A stretch of DNA of 34,512 bases from a bacterium (GCA_022600215.1 JAHZKV010000090.1:1-34512), one strand, 5' to 3'; positions 7,700 to 16,792 are shown, numbered from the stretch's first letter. A program made the numbers and translations. Notes: generated by a model not told the origin, from the letters alone.

Positions 7700-9562
7700 T
7701 TAGCTGATGCAGCGCTCTTCCTCTTGTAAGATTTTCTTAATGTAGGATTCTACAAATGGGATAAAAGGAAGAAGAGACCTTGTAATGGAGGCAAGTTCTG
7801 CCATATAAAACTCTTTGAACACTCCTTGCTTGTTGCGAATCAAGCTATATAAATGCCATTTCTCGAAGCGATCAAAAGGAGTTTCATTTCTCTCTTTTTT
7901 GAAGGAGAAGTGGTAGTAAAGGTAGTAGAGAGAAACCCTTTTTTGGATGGATTTTCTCCACGGAATAAGACCTGGATGCTTTTTAAGGAATTTCTTCGTA
8001 AGAGAGAGCATATTTTCTTCGTGGGAGAGTTCTTTTGCAGGAAGGTGCTTCATCTCTTCTATCATCATTTTGAAGATAGGGTGCTCATGAGAGAGTTTTA
8101 AATGGGAAGCGAGGGTGAGGTTTTGAATGCTCCAGTAGTGCGCTCGATCTTCTAGATTATTGGCATTAAGTGTGCTAATGCGAGCAAGGTGTTTGATCGC
8201 CAGCTCTACCATCTCCCCAAAAGGAAGTTTGGTATGATCTAAGTATAGCCCTGCAATCTCGTCCTCAATGGTATGCACAAGGTGGGAAGGAATTTTCCAA
8301 GAGTCTTGTAAATTCTCTTTGATGTTTTTCCACACCACAATTTCCAGCATGGAAATATTTTCGACAGGGAAGGAGGGGAGTTTTTCCATTCGATCAAAAA
8401 GAGATAGGAGGCCGTCCAGCAGGTAGCTTTTGATGTTTTTGATACCTTTTTTTTCGGCAAGTAGAATCTCACTGTGGATAAAGTGAAAAACTTCTTTTCG
8501 AATTACTGGCTTTGAATGGTTAAAGTCGCTGGATTTTAGGGAATAGACATATTCGATAGAAGACTTCAATCCGCCTTTAGCCTCTTCTTTGCTGAGATTT
8601 TCTTTCATTCGAAGAACAAAGAGTATTCTTCTTACAAACGATAGGCGCATGGATGCAGAAGGTCTTTTTACTTGTTCTAGTAAAAGAGCGTGCTCTTTTT
8701 TGATAAAAGTCTCTATTTCAGATAAACTCTTCTTTGGGTAAAAGCTGTGAAGAGGAGAGGCAAGGTACATTTTATCTGCGATGATAGAAGAAATTTGTGG
8801 AGTGAGCTCTCTAAAATTACGAATACGGCTGATGGAAAGGAGGCTTTTGATTTTTCCGATCAATCTTTCTTGTAAAGCTTCTTGGGGAAGGAGGGGGTTT
8901 TCTGCTATGAGTTCAAGCTGGAATCGAATCAAAATTTTATCGAGGTTATCGATCGTTTCATAAGGGGAGGCAGCTTTATCAAAGGTTGGGATGAGTTGTT
9001 TTTGCATCGCCCAGATTACTTTGGTGAGCTTATTTTTTTCAATGGATTCTCCATCAACAGCAGCTATGCATTCAGAGATTTTACCAGTGATGTGATGAGC
9101 AAAATGAAAAGAGGCTGCCGCAGAGGGCAGCTCCTTTTCAAAAAATAGAGAAAGATTCTCGCGTATCAGATAGGAAATATCGAGTTTCCCATTTTGACTA
9201 TACGCATAATGCTTCTCTAAATACTTTACATAGTAATGAATCTTCTCCCAGGTCTTTTTAAGGGCAGAAATGCCAAGGCGATAGTGGGGGAAATGCTCTC
9301 TAAATTCTGGTAAGACTTCTGCTAGAAGGGTCTTTTGAATATTTTGGGACCACTTCTTTGGTTGAGAATTTTTGAGGATTTCTTTTTTAAGGCGTTTTGC
9401 TAAAAATAAGGAGAGTTCAGAAAAAGGATCGTGGAAGTCACTTGCTTCTTCTACAGGGTAGAGGTAGCCGTGTTTATGAAGAGCTTTTTCATCACCTCTT
9501 GAGTAGAGCCGGTTTAAAGCATCGCCATGGTCTTTTATTTTATCATTACTATTTTCTGACAT
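7700..9562 (-). CDS. Conserved-looking helical protein of unknown function, 620 residues
   Basis: I do not recognise this protein. It has no signal peptide and no membrane segment. The sequence is rich in Leu, Lys, Glu, His and aromatic residues, with few Gly or Pro, and reads as almost entirely alpha-helical. There are no Walker, metal-binding or catalytic motifs that I can name. Local patterns include repeated hydrophobic heptad-like stretches and several short His/Tyr clusters such as HYYVKYLEKHYAY. The ATG at 9562 has no Shine-Dalgarno; a TATAAA at about 13 bases before it could be a -10 box, giving a very short leader. Reading frame length, lack of frameshifts and normal codon use relative to neighbours argue for a real gene. 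It may be a lineage-specific cytosolic or secreted helical protein; no function is proposed. Confidence 0.8.
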   Translation of the reverse strand: MSENSNDKIKDHGDALNRLYSRGDEKALHKHGYLYPVEEASDFHDPFSELSLFLAKRLKKEILKNSQPKKWSQNIQKTLLAEVLPEFREHFPHYRLGISALKKTWEKIHYYVKYLEKHYAYSQNGKLDISYLIRENLSLFFEKELPSAAASFHFAHHITGKISECIAAVDGESIEKNKLTKVIWAMQKQLIPTFDKAASPYETIDNLDKILIRFQLELIAENPLLPQEALQERLIGKIKSLLSISRIRNFRELTPQISSIIADKMYLASPLHSFYPKKSLSEIETFIKKEHALLLEQVKRPSASMRLSFVRRILFVLRMKENLSKEEAKGGLKSSIEYVYSLKSSDFNHSKPVIRKEVFHFIHSEILLAEKKGIKNIKSYLLDGLLSLFDRMEKLPSFPVENISMLEIVVWKNIKENLQDSWKIPSHLVHTIEDEIAGLYLDHTKLPFGEMVELAIKHLARISTLNANNLEDRAHYWSIQNLTLASHLKLSHEHPIFKMMIEEMKHLPAKELSHEENMLSLTKKFLKKHPGLIPWRKSIQKRVSLYYLYYHFSFKKERNETPFDRFEKWHLYSLIRNKQGVFKEFYMAELASITRSLLPFIPFVESYIKKILQEEERCIS

Positions 9563-9767
9563 AGGTCAATTTTTTTTATAAGTTATTCTTTTTTCTATAG
9601 TAATTCGATTTTTTTGTCTAATGATTATATTACATATTTAATAAAGGAGGCATTTAATTAATCTGGAAGGCCGTCTAATCCTTTCTACTCCATCAATTTG
9701 GGTCTTTTAAGGAAAAGAAAAAAATGATATAGTGGGAAAACTTCTAACAATTTAATGGAGATAGGAT

Positions 9768-10205
9768 ATGAATTATACTTGGATTGCAGGACATCTTGGA
9801 GCTGACCCAGAAACAAGATTTACCCCATCAGGAAGAAAGGTAACGAGCTTACGTGTTGCTACCAAATCTCGTAAGGGTGGAAATGATGAAACGATTTGGA
9901 TGAAGGTAACTATTTGGGGAGAGACTTTTGATAAGATCTTGCCATATTTTAAAAAAGGTAGTCCTATCGTAGTATGTGGTGAGTTAATGCCGCCAGAAGT
10001 ATATCAAAATAGAGAGGGGAACACTCAAGTTTCTTTAAACATCACCGCTAATCATATTGCCTTTAGTCCATTTGGAAAACCAAAATCAGAAGGATCTCCA
10101 CAGGCAAGCGCTGCGCCAAACTTTGGAGCGGCTCCAGAGCAAGCATTTGGAGGGGCAGCACCTGCTGCTCAAGCGGAAGTGCCTGACGAAGAAATTCCAT
10201 TTTAA
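9768..10205 (+). CDS. ssb: Single-stranded DNA-binding protein
   Basis: SSB coats single-stranded DNA and recruits replication and repair proteins. The N-terminal OB fold spans about residues 1-105 (YTWIAGHLGADPETRFTPSG, then TIWMKVTIWGETFDKI and GSPIVVCGEL). A Gly/Ala/Pro/Gln-rich linker (about 105-138) leads to the acidic tip DEEIPF, the partner-binding SSB-Ct (usually DDDIPF). The length of 145 residues is normal. GGAG lies seven bases before the ATG. The gene is alone, with its own terminator (10221-10257) behind it. The 205 bases upstream hold no further gene that I can support; they contain an unused-looking AAAGGAGG at 9643. Confidence 0.96.
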   Translation: MNYTWIAGHLGADPETRFTPSGRKVTSLRVATKSRKGGNDETIWMKVTIWGETFDKILPYFKKGSPIVVCGELMPPEVYQNREGNTQVSLNITANHIAFSPFGKPKSEGSPQASAAPNFGAAPEQAFGGAAPAAQAEVPDEEIPF

Positions 10206-10220
10206 TCAACGATTCTAATT

Positions 10221-10266
10221 CTATCTCTTTCTAATAAAATCACATAGAAAGAGATAGGTTTATTTT
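10221..10266 (+). terminator. Rho-independent-like terminator after ssb
   Basis: A perfect 13-base-pair stem, CTATCTCTTTCTA (10221-10233) with TAGAAAGAGATAG (10245-10257), closes an 11-base loop and is followed by GTTTATTTT. The U tract is interrupted, so termination efficiency is uncertain. Confidence 0.75.
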
Positions 10267-10401
10267 AAAGATTTATTAAAGAAAAAATTGCAAAAAAAAT
10301 GCCTAATTTGGTTAGTTGGGGTTAGATCTCTTCTCTTGCGGATAGCTTTTTGCTGAACGCATAAGAAGAAAACTAAATAACATACTAACTATAGAGGTAT
10401 T

Positions 10402-10563
10402 ATGAAAAATCTAACTAAATTTGCAATGTTTGCAGTAGTTGCTGCAATGTGCTTATCATGCGGCAATGACGGTCGTCAAAAATGCAGAAGAAAAAAGAGT
10501 CCAAGAAAATGTAAATCTTGTACTGCTTTTGTAGTAACGCCAGAACAAACAAATAAACTTTAA
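10402..10563 (+). CDS. Small cysteine-rich lipoprotein candidate (53 residues)
   Basis: A 53-codon gene starting at ATG 10402. It has a lipoprotein-type N-terminus: MKNLTK, a hydrophobic stretch FAMFAVVAAM, then CLSCGN with the likely lipidated Cys at position 20 (Cys17 is a second possibility). The lipobox is relaxed because -3 is Cys or Ala. The mature part would be only about 34 residues, strongly basic (RRKKSPRKCK), with further Cys at 28, 37 and 40. It would be lipidated by Lgt and held in the envelope, and disulfide formation is plausible. A GAGG lies seven bases before the ATG. A second lipoprotein gene follows after 15 bases and shares the layout of Cys at residue 20. I know no specific family; the resemblance in design to small cysteine-rich chlamydial envelope proteins such as OmcA is only general. 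Confidence 0.7.
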   Translation: MKNLTKFAMFAVVAAMCLSCGNDGRQKCRRKKSPRKCKSCTAFVVTPEQTNKL

Positions 10564-10578
10564 TAATAAGGTAAAAAT

Positions 10579-10749
10579 ATGAAAAGATATGTAATGTACA
10601 CTATCTTAAGCGTTTTTTGCGTTTCTTTAACTTCTTGTACTTTCGGTGGTGGTCAAAAGAAAGATCATAAGAAAAAAGAGAAGCATCAGGAGATGGACAA
10701 GAAAAAAGCACCATCGCACAGAAGATACCATTCAGAGCTTAGTCTCTAA
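10579..10749 (+). CDS. Small lysine-rich lipoprotein candidate (56 residues)
   Basis: A 56-codon gene starting at ATG 10579 with TAAGG nearby upstream. MKRYVMY leads into the hydrophobic TILSVFCVSLTSC, a good lipobox LTSC with Cys at residue 20. The mature peptide begins CTFGGGQKKDHKKKEKH and continues very rich in Lys, His and Glu (MDKKKAPSHRRYH). It lies 15 bases after the 53-residue lipoprotein gene and is followed by a strong terminator, so the pair forms a two-gene transcription unit. Such a charged tail could contact peptidoglycan-like polymers, nucleic acid or outer-membrane lipids, but this is inference only. No known family recognised. Confidence 0.68.
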   Translation: MKRYVMYTILSVFCVSLTSCTFGGGQKKDHKKKEKHQEMDKKKAPSHRRYHSELSL

Positions 10750-10783
10750 TTCGGCATCAGCGACTGCAGACGCTTATTTGATG

Positions 10784-10813
10784 TAACCCTTCTTTGGAAG
10801 GGTTATTTTTTTT
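10784..10813 (+). terminator. Rho-independent terminator of the small-lipoprotein pair
   Basis: Stem TAACCCTTC (10784-10792), loop TTTG, stem GAAGGGTTA (10797-10805), then eight T. A textbook intrinsic terminator that ends the lipoprotein transcript just before the convergent SRP RNA gene. Confidence 0.9.
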
Positions 10814-10822
10814 AATAAAAAA

Positions 10823-10918
10823 GCTGGAGAACACTCATAACATAAGGTCAAATACTTAAGGCTGCTACCTTCCGGTCCTGACCTGGTTCATAATAATCTT
10901 ATTTACAAGGTCCCCAGC
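10823..10918 (-). ncRNA. ffs: 4.5S RNA of the signal recognition particle (small bacterial type)
   Basis: On the minus strand the conserved SRP apical domain CAGGTCAGGACCGGAAGG is followed by TAGCAGCC, almost identical to the E. coli 4.5S core. It differs by a U-A to A-U swap in the pair that closes the GGAA tetraloop region, a compensatory change that keeps the helix. The ends GCTGG and CCAGC pair, giving a hairpin of about 96 nucleotides, and six T follow on the minus strand. The RNA binds Ffh and targets signal-bearing ribosomes to the Sec machinery; secG is also in this window. It lies between the lipoprotein terminator and the 3' end of uvrA. The exact 5' and 3' ends are inferred from the terminal pairing. 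Confidence 0.93.
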
Positions 10919-10933
10919 AAAAAGAGGATTATA

Positions 10934-13900
10934 TCAAACTAAGTAGTTTGTGATCAATGCTAAGTTGCGTTTTTTCACTTCTGAAAGAGGGCCCATATCC
11001 ACAATCTTGCCACCAAGCTCGCCTCCAGTGGGGCCTAAATCAATGATTGTATCACTATTTTCCACAATATCCGTATTATGCTCGATGATCCAGATACCAT
11101 GACCCTTTTCAAGGAGGGTATCAAATAATTGTAATAGTAATTTCGTGTCGGTAAAGTGCAGGCCAGTGGTAGGTTCATCAAAGATGTAGAGGGTATGCCC
11201 TACATCTTTACTGAGCAATTCTTTGGTAATTTTGAGGCGGGAGGCTTCTCCACCAGATAGGGTTTTCACACGTCGGTTGATGGATAGGTGAGATAGTCCC
11301 GTTGCTTCAAGTAAATCTAAGGCTTTGGTGATTTTTGTAAGGGGAGGGAAGAGTTCTTTTGCACCGCCTACATCGTTTTGTAGTAATTCAGAGATAGAGA
11401 GCCCTTTATATTTCACCGATAAGCTCAACGGGTTTAGTCGCAAACCATTACAAGAAGAGCAGGTGAGTTTTACAGGAGGTAAAAAATGCAAATCAACCCA
11501 TTCATGGCCATGACCTTTACAGCGTTTGCAATGGCCAAGAGCACTATTAAAGCTAAAGTTTCCTGCTTTTAATCCTTTGATTTTTGAATCAGGTAGAGCT
11601 GCAAAAAAGGTTCTAAGAGGAGATAGGATATCCAGATAAGTGGAAATATCTGATCGTGAGGAGAGAGAAACAGGAGTTTGGTTGATGTGTAGTACTTTAG
11701 ATAAAGCCTTGCAATTATCAATCACCCCATTTTTTCTGGAGAGTTTATTAATAGGCTTTTTCCGTTTGAAGTTTTCCTCAAGATGATTGTATAAAAAATC
11801 AATAACGAGGGAGGTTTTTCCTGCACCAGAAACGCCTGTAAAGGTGGTAATTCCATCCAGAGGAATAGATAGCGAGAGATCTTTGATATTGTGGATGTTT
11901 ACCTTTTCTACATCTAAAAAAGTGGAAGGGACAATCTTTTTTGTCATGCGGTTAAGTTTTTCTTTTCCTGCTAGGAAAGGTCCCGTTACCGAATGCTTAT
12001 CTTTGAGCATTTGTTTATAGCTTCCTTGGAAGACAATTTCTCCACCATTCTTTCCAGATTTTGGGCCAAAATCCACAAGGTGATCGGCAATTTTCATGGT
12101 GAGGGGGTCATGCTCTACGATAATTAAGGTATTTCCACGCTCTTTCATTTTCAGGAGTGATTTGTTTAAAAGCTCATTGTTAACCGGATGAAGTCCAATC
12201 GTAGGCTCATCTAGAATATAGCAAGCGCCAGTAAGCTCTTTATGCAGCTCCTTAGAAAGGCGAAGGCGCTGCAGCTCTCCTGTGGAAAGAGTTCTAGTCA
12301 TCCGCCCAAGAGATAAATAGGAAAGACCAATTTCATTTAAGAAGGAGAGGGTAGAGACGACCTTTTCCAAAGGCTCTTTGATTGTATCGCGCGTCTCTAT
12401 CTTTTTGACAAATTTTTCTGCTTCTTCAATAGATAGCGAGCAGAGTTTTGGCAAAGATAGATCTTCAATCAATACATTGGAAGCAAGAGGGTTGAGCCTT
12501 CCGCCATTGCAGCTTGGGCAAATTTCTTCATTGTTACTTCCAAAGTAGGCATACATTTCTTCATCAATATCGATCAAGATTCCAAGGCCATTACAATATG
12601 GACACATTCCCTCGGCATGGTTGAAAGAGAAGGTGTGGTGGGTGATCTTTGGGTAAGATTTACCTGTCTCTTTTACAGAGAAGGAGAGATTGAAATATTT
12701 TTCCTCTTCCCCAGCGATGATAATCACTTCATCAGAGGAATATTTTAGAGCAAGATTGATAGCAGCGACCATACGTTTTGCAGAAGACTTACCGCTGACC
12801 AGGCGATCAATTACTAGCTCAAGCTTATTTTTTCGCAGACGTCGGAAAGGGATTTCCTCATCTAGTTCATAGAGCTTACCATTGAGCCTAATTCGTAAAA
12901 AACCATTTGCAAGAAATTTTTCCTGCCATTTGACAAAGTCCTCTATTTGGGAGGTGTTAATAGGAGCAAGCACCGTAATTTTTGTTTTTTCTGGAAGGTC
13001 TTTATATCTATGAGCAATGGCTTCACTGGTTACTTGGACAATTGGGTAGCCACTCTCTGGGCAAAAAGGTTTTCCAATATGAGTATAAATCAAGCGAAGG
13101 TGATCGTAGGTTTCTGCCATTGTTCCAAGAGTACTTCTTGGGTTCATGCTTCTCATGCGCTGTTCAATTGCCACCGTTGGGGATAGATTTTCAATTCTTC
13201 CATATTTAGGTTTTGGCATGGCCTTTACAAAGCGTCTGGTAAATGGTGGCAGTGTTTCCACAAAGCGCCTTTGAGCTTCTGAATAAATGGTATTATAGGC
13301 AAGGCTAGTCTTACCAGATCCGGAGGGGCCGGAAAATACGGAGATCTTTTCTTTAGGAAGGGTAAGAGAGAGATCTTTTAAGTTATGCTCTTTGGCATGA
13401 GTAATCACTATCTCTTTTTTCTCTTCTACTCTAGATTCTACCCCTTCAATAATAGTCTTTTCCCCTTTAAGAGCAGCTTTGATAAATGGTGCGGTGGGGG
13501 ATTTACTTTTTGCTACCTCTTCAGGAGTTCCTGTAGCGATAATCTTCCCTCCGCCACTTCCTCCCTTTGGTCCAAGGTCTATCACATAATCACATGTTTT
13601 AACCAAATCCATGTTGTGCTCAATGACCACAATGCTATTGCCATTATCTACTAACTCATGAAGGATTCTTAGCAGCTTTTCAATATCATAAAAATGGAGG
13701 CCAGTAGTTGGCTCATCTAAAATATAGAGGGTATTAGAGCTTTTCTTTTTTAGTAGCTCGCATGCAAGCTTTATCCGTTGGGCCTCTCCTCCTGAAAGGG
13801 TGGTAGCTGATTGCCCAAGGGTGATATACCCAAGGCCCATTTCAAACAACAAGGAGAGCTTTCGATGGATGGAGGGGATCTTTTCAAAAAAGGTAGCAGC

Positions 13901-16288
13901 CTCTTCAATAGGCATTTCCAATACATCAGAGATATGCTTACCTTGATAGGTAACAGAGAGCGTTCCTGCATCAAAGCGCTTACCAAAGCACTCTTCACAT
14001 TCCACCCAAACATCTGCCAAAAAGTCCATATCTACTTTTACTTGGCCTATCCCACTACAGTTTTTACAGCTCCCTTCCTTTACATTGAAGCTAAAACGCC
14101 CCTCATTATAACCAGCAGCTTTTGCAGCAGGAAGCATGGCAAAAAACTTCCGTATATCGGTAAAGACTCCTACGTACGTAGCAGGATTTGATCTTGGCGT
14201 CCTCCCAATAGGTGATTGGTCAATGGAAACTACTTTTTGGATTTTTTCTTCGCCCACCATCTTTTTATGCTTTCCTACAGGCAAAGTGGTTTTGTGGAGT
14301 ATATTATTTAGATATGGATAGAGAGTTTCTGAAATAAGGGAGGATTTTCCGGAACCAGAAATACCAGTAATTGCAACCATCGCATTGAGGGGGATCGCTA
14401 CATCTACTTTTTTTAAGTTATGGTGCTCCGCTTTTTCTATTTTGATCACATTGTTTAGATCAATTTTTCTCCGCTTTGGGATAGAGATGCTCTCTCTTCC
14501 GGATAAGTAGTTTGCCGTAATGGATTGTTTTTCTTGTAGAAACTTCTTTTTCGATCCAGCAAAGAGTACTTTTCCACCATGTCTTCCCGCTTTTGGCCCA
14601 ACGTCTACAATAGAGTCTGCAGCTAGTATCGTCTCTTCATCATGTTCTACAATAATGATGGTATTGCCAAGCGCTTGCAACGCTTTTAATGTTTTAATCA
14701 ATTTTAAATTGTCGCCTGGGTGAAGACCAATACTTGGCTCATCTAAGATGTATAAGACATCGGTTAATGAGGATCCAATCAATCCAGAAAGCCTCACTCG
14801 CTGCGCTTCTCCTCCAGAAAGAGTGGGGGAGGTGCGATCAATGGTCAAGTAAGGAAGACCTACATCTACTAAAAAGGAGAGGCGGGAGACAATCTCTTTG
14901 AGAATCTCCTCTGCGATTACTTTTTGCTCTTTAGAAAGTTTTACTTTTTTGATTTTAGCTAAAAATTCTTCTACAGAGAGAGCTGCCCACGCAGCAATAG
15001 TTAACCCTTCAAATTTAGCTGCGGCAGGATAGGCTTTGAGCCTTGTCCCTTTACACTCGGCGCACGGGGAGATGTCCATCAAGGCACGCATCTTGTTTTT
15101 ATATACTTCTGTAGAAGACTCATGGATACGATCTTTGGCAATGTTAATTACCCCTTTCCACTCGACGTAGTCACTCCACTTATATCCAGTATCTGGGTGG
15201 GTGAACTTCATCTTCACCCATTTTTCCTCCGTTCCATATAAAAAGACCTCTTTAGCTTTTTTATGGAGCTTTTTCCATGGAGTGCTTAACTTAAAATCAT
15301 AGAGTTTTGCTAGGTTTTTATAGATATTGCCCCATTTCACCGTATCAAAATGTGGAGCAATGGAGCAGCAATCGCCTCGAATGCTTAGATCTTCATCAAT
15401 GATCTTTTCGATTACAAACTCTTCACAAATACCAATCCCTTTACACTTGGAGCACATTCCCTTTGGGTGGTTGAAAGAGAAATCTTCGCTTTCAAGAGTT
15501 TTGTAGTAGAGCCCTGATTTTGGTGAATAACTAAAAAGGGAGTAAACCTTTGTCTCTTTTAAAGAGGGGAGGAAGAGAGAAAAGACCCCGTCTCCAACCT
15601 TTAATGCATGAGATATTGCCTCGTCCATACGGGCGCTATTTTCCTCTGATAAGATCAACCTATCAATGACAATATCAATGTCGTGGGCTTTTTCTTTATC
15701 AAGCGTTGGAATTTCTTCACTTAAATCATAGGCATCACCATCAATATAGAGCCGGTAAAAGCCCTTTTTAAGGAGGTGCTCCATATCATCTTTAAAAGCC
15801 CCCTTTTTTCCCTTTGCAAAAGGAGCTAAAAATATAGATTTGATCCCATCACCGAGGTCCAAAATACTCTCTTTGATCTCTTTTTCCGTAGCTGGAGAAA
15901 CCTTTTCCCCACTTACTGGACAATAAGCTACTCCTAAATTTGCAAAGAGCAGACGCAAATGGTCGTAAATATTGGTAATAGTTCCTACGGTCGATCTTGG
16001 ATTGTGAGAAAGGGTCTTTTGCTCAATAGCGATGGTTGGTGGGAGACCAGAGATTTCTTTTGCATCTGGAGATGGAAGTTTGCCAATTCCACGCCTTGCA
16101 CTTTTGGATAAGGAATCAATGTATCGCTTCTGCCCTTCAATAAACAGAGTGTCAAAAGCAAGGGATGATTTTCCAGATCCAGAAACACCAGTGAATGCAA
16201 TCATCTCCCCAATTGGTAGGGATAGATCGACATTTTTTAGGTTATGAACCTTCACTCCTTTTAAGGTGATAGAGCGTTTTTTATGCAT
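10934..16288 (-). CDS. uvrA: Double-length excinuclease ABC subunit A
   Basis: UvrA recognises bulky DNA damage and loads UvrB in nucleotide excision repair. Normal UvrA has about 940 residues and two ABC modules; this protein has about 1784 and four, a head-to-tail fusion of two UvrA copies as known from Chlamydia. Walker A motifs: GVSGSGKSS (about 35), GISGSGKSS (about 643), GPSGSGKTS (about 988), GVSGAGKTS (about 1488). Signature motifs: LSGGEAQRVRL, LSGGEAQRIKL, LSTGELQRLRL, LSGGEASRLKI; the third has Thr in place of the first Gly. Walker B regions LDEPS/TIGLHP and LDEPTTGLHF, and CxxC zinc-type pairs, occur in each half. I use ATG 16288; a TTG 18 bases earlier is the alternative start. 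The first half looks closer to canonical UvrA than the second. The gene ends next to the SRP RNA gene. Confidence 0.97.
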   Translation of the reverse strand: MHKKRSITLKGVKVHNLKNVDLSLPIGEMIAFTGVSGSGKSSLAFDTLFIEGQKRYIDSLSKSARRGIGKLPSPDAKEISGLPPTIAIEQKTLSHNPRSTVGTITNIYDHLRLLFANLGVAYCPVSGEKVSPATEKEIKESILDLGDGIKSIFLAPFAKGKKGAFKDDMEHLLKKGFYRLYIDGDAYDLSEEIPTLDKEKAHDIDIVIDRLILSEENSARMDEAISHALKVGDGVFSLFLPSLKETKVYSLFSYSPKSGLYYKTLESEDFSFNHPKGMCSKCKGIGICEEFVIEKIIDEDLSIRGDCCSIAPHFDTVKWGNIYKNLAKLYDFKLSTPWKKLHKKAKEVFLYGTEEKWVKMKFTHPDTGYKWSDYVEWKGVINIAKDRIHESSTEVYKNKMRALMDISPCAECKGTRLKAYPAAAKFEGLTIAAWAALSVEEFLAKIKKVKLSKEQKVIAEEILKEIVSRLSFLVDVGLPYLTIDRTSPTLSGGEAQRVRLSGLIGSSLTDVLYILDEPSIGLHPGDNLKLIKTLKALQALGNTIIIVEHDEETILAADSIVDVGPKAGRHGGKVLFAGSKKKFLQEKQSITANYLSGRESISIPKRRKIDLNNVIKIEKAEHHNLKKVDVAIPLNAMVAITGISGSGKSSLISETLYPYLNNILHKTTLPVGKHKKMVGEEKIQKVVSIDQSPIGRTPRSNPATYVGVFTDIRKFFAMLPAAKAAGYNEGRFSFNVKEGSCKNCSGIGQVKVDMDFLADVWVECEECFGKRFDAGTLSVTYQGKHISDVLEMPIEEAATFFEKIPSIHRKLSLLFEMGLGYITLGQSATTLSGGEAQRIKLACELLKKKSSNTLYILDEPTTGLHFYDIEKLLRILHELVDNGNSIVVIEHNMDLVKTCDYVIDLGPKGGSGGGKIIATGTPEEVAKSKSPTAPFIKAALKGEKTIIEGVESRVEEKKEIVITHAKEHNLKDLSLTLPKEKISVFSGPSGSGKTSLAYNTIYSEAQRRFVETLPPFTRRFVKAMPKPKYGRIENLSPTVAIEQRMRSMNPRSTLGTMAETYDHLRLIYTHIGKPFCPESGYPIVQVTSEAIAHRYKDLPEKTKITVLAPINTSQIEDFVKWQEKFLANGFLRIRLNGKLYELDEEIPFRRLRKNKLELVIDRLVSGKSSAKRMVAAINLALKYSSDEVIIIAGEEEKYFNLSFSVKETGKSYPKITHHTFSFNHAEGMCPYCNGLGILIDIDEEMYAYFGSNNEEICPSCNGGRLNPLASNVLIEDLSLPKLCSLSIEEAEKFVKKIETRDTIKEPLEKVVSTLSFLNEIGLSYLSLGRMTRTLSTGELQRLRLSKELHKELTGACYILDEPTIGLHPVNNELLNKSLLKMKERGNTLIIVEHDPLTMKIADHLVDFGPKSGKNGGEIVFQGSYKQMLKDKHSVTGPFLAGKEKLNRMTKKIVPSTFLDVEKVNIHNIKDLSLSIPLDGITTFTGVSGAGKTSLVIDFLYNHLEENFKRKKPINKLSRKNGVIDNCKALSKVLHINQTPVSLSSRSDISTYLDILSPLRTFFAALPDSKIKGLKAGNFSFNSALGHCKRCKGHGHEWVDLHFLPPVKLTCSSCNGLRLNPLSLSVKYKGLSISELLQNDVGGAKELFPPLTKITKALDLLEATGLSHLSINRRVKTLSGGEASRLKITKELLSKDVGHTLYIFDEPTTGLHFTDTKLLLQLFDTLLEKGHGIWIIEHNTDIVENSDTIIDLGPTGGELGGKIVDMGPLSEVKKRNLALITNYLV

Positions 16289-16428
16289 AGAACAAGTATC
16301 TACCAAACTCTTATTTTAGTAAAGAATAGTATCTTGCTTACCCTTAAAGAGTAAAGTTTTTTTTTGAAAAAAGGTGGCTTGAAATATGAAGATACGGTAA
16401 AATTCACCAGGTTTTAAGTGAGGTAGAT

Positions 16429-16776
16429 ATGGATCCTGTGTTGCTAAATATTAGAGATAAGAGGGAAATACGCACTTATATTTCTAGGGGCGCAACATTT
16501 ATATTGGATAAAAACTATTGCCTTATTTTGAGGCAATTAATGGAAGAAGTTGCTCACCTTGAAAACAGAAATCAAGGATTTTCTTGGAAGCAAATTTTCC
16601 GCATAATACTATGTGGGCATCACGTAAGCAAAGCAGCCAAGATTGCACGCTATTTAGATTTTTTAACTGATAGCATTCAAAACTATAATAGTTCAGCTGC
16701 AACAGATGTGGAATCTAGTAGAGTGGTAGTAGCGATTACTTCGACTAGATTCCTTCCAAGAAGAGGGCGTAGATAA
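16429..16776 (+). CDS. Small protein of unknown function, tandem family member 1
   Basis: A 115-residue protein, first of three consecutive similar-looking genes. ATG 16429 has GAGGT six bases upstream. Layout: MD start, a charged N-terminus ending ISRGATFILDKNY, a helical stretch, FSWKQIFRIILCGHH with a short hydrophobic core, a helical region (YLDFLTDSIQ), and a C-terminal SSRVVVAITSTRFLPRRGRR. The signature G-A-x-F-x-x-D, then W-x-x-(I/L)-F-x-(C/R), and the RVVV tail recur in the third gene; the second keeps parts of them. There is no signal peptide and no true membrane span. No known family recognised. A lineage-specific secreted or regulatory protein is possible, but not shown. Confidence 0.7.
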   Translation: MDPVLLNIRDKREIRTYISRGATFILDKNYCLILRQLMEEVAHLENRNQGFSWKQIFRIILCGHHVSKAAKIARYLDFLTDSIQNYNSSAATDVESSRVVVAITSTRFLPRRGRR

Positions 16777-16792
16777 ACAAAAAGGGGGAAAT

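Noticed and set aside
9643..9650. Near-perfect ribosome site AAAGGAGG upstream of ssb
   Set aside because: No ATG, GTG or TTG at proper distance opens a frame; stops follow at once (TTTAATTAATC). Probably chance or a remnant.
13811..14191. Open frame of 126 codons on the plus strand inside uvrA
   Set aside because: Lies wholly within the conserved zinc and ABC region of uvrA on the opposite strand; no family resemblance and no ribosome site. Shadow frame.
16345..16366. Terminator between the starts of uvrA and the tandem small genes (TTAC...GTAA then T run)
   Set aside because: The stem is only about five pairs with mismatches and it sits in a divergent promoter region where no transcript would end.
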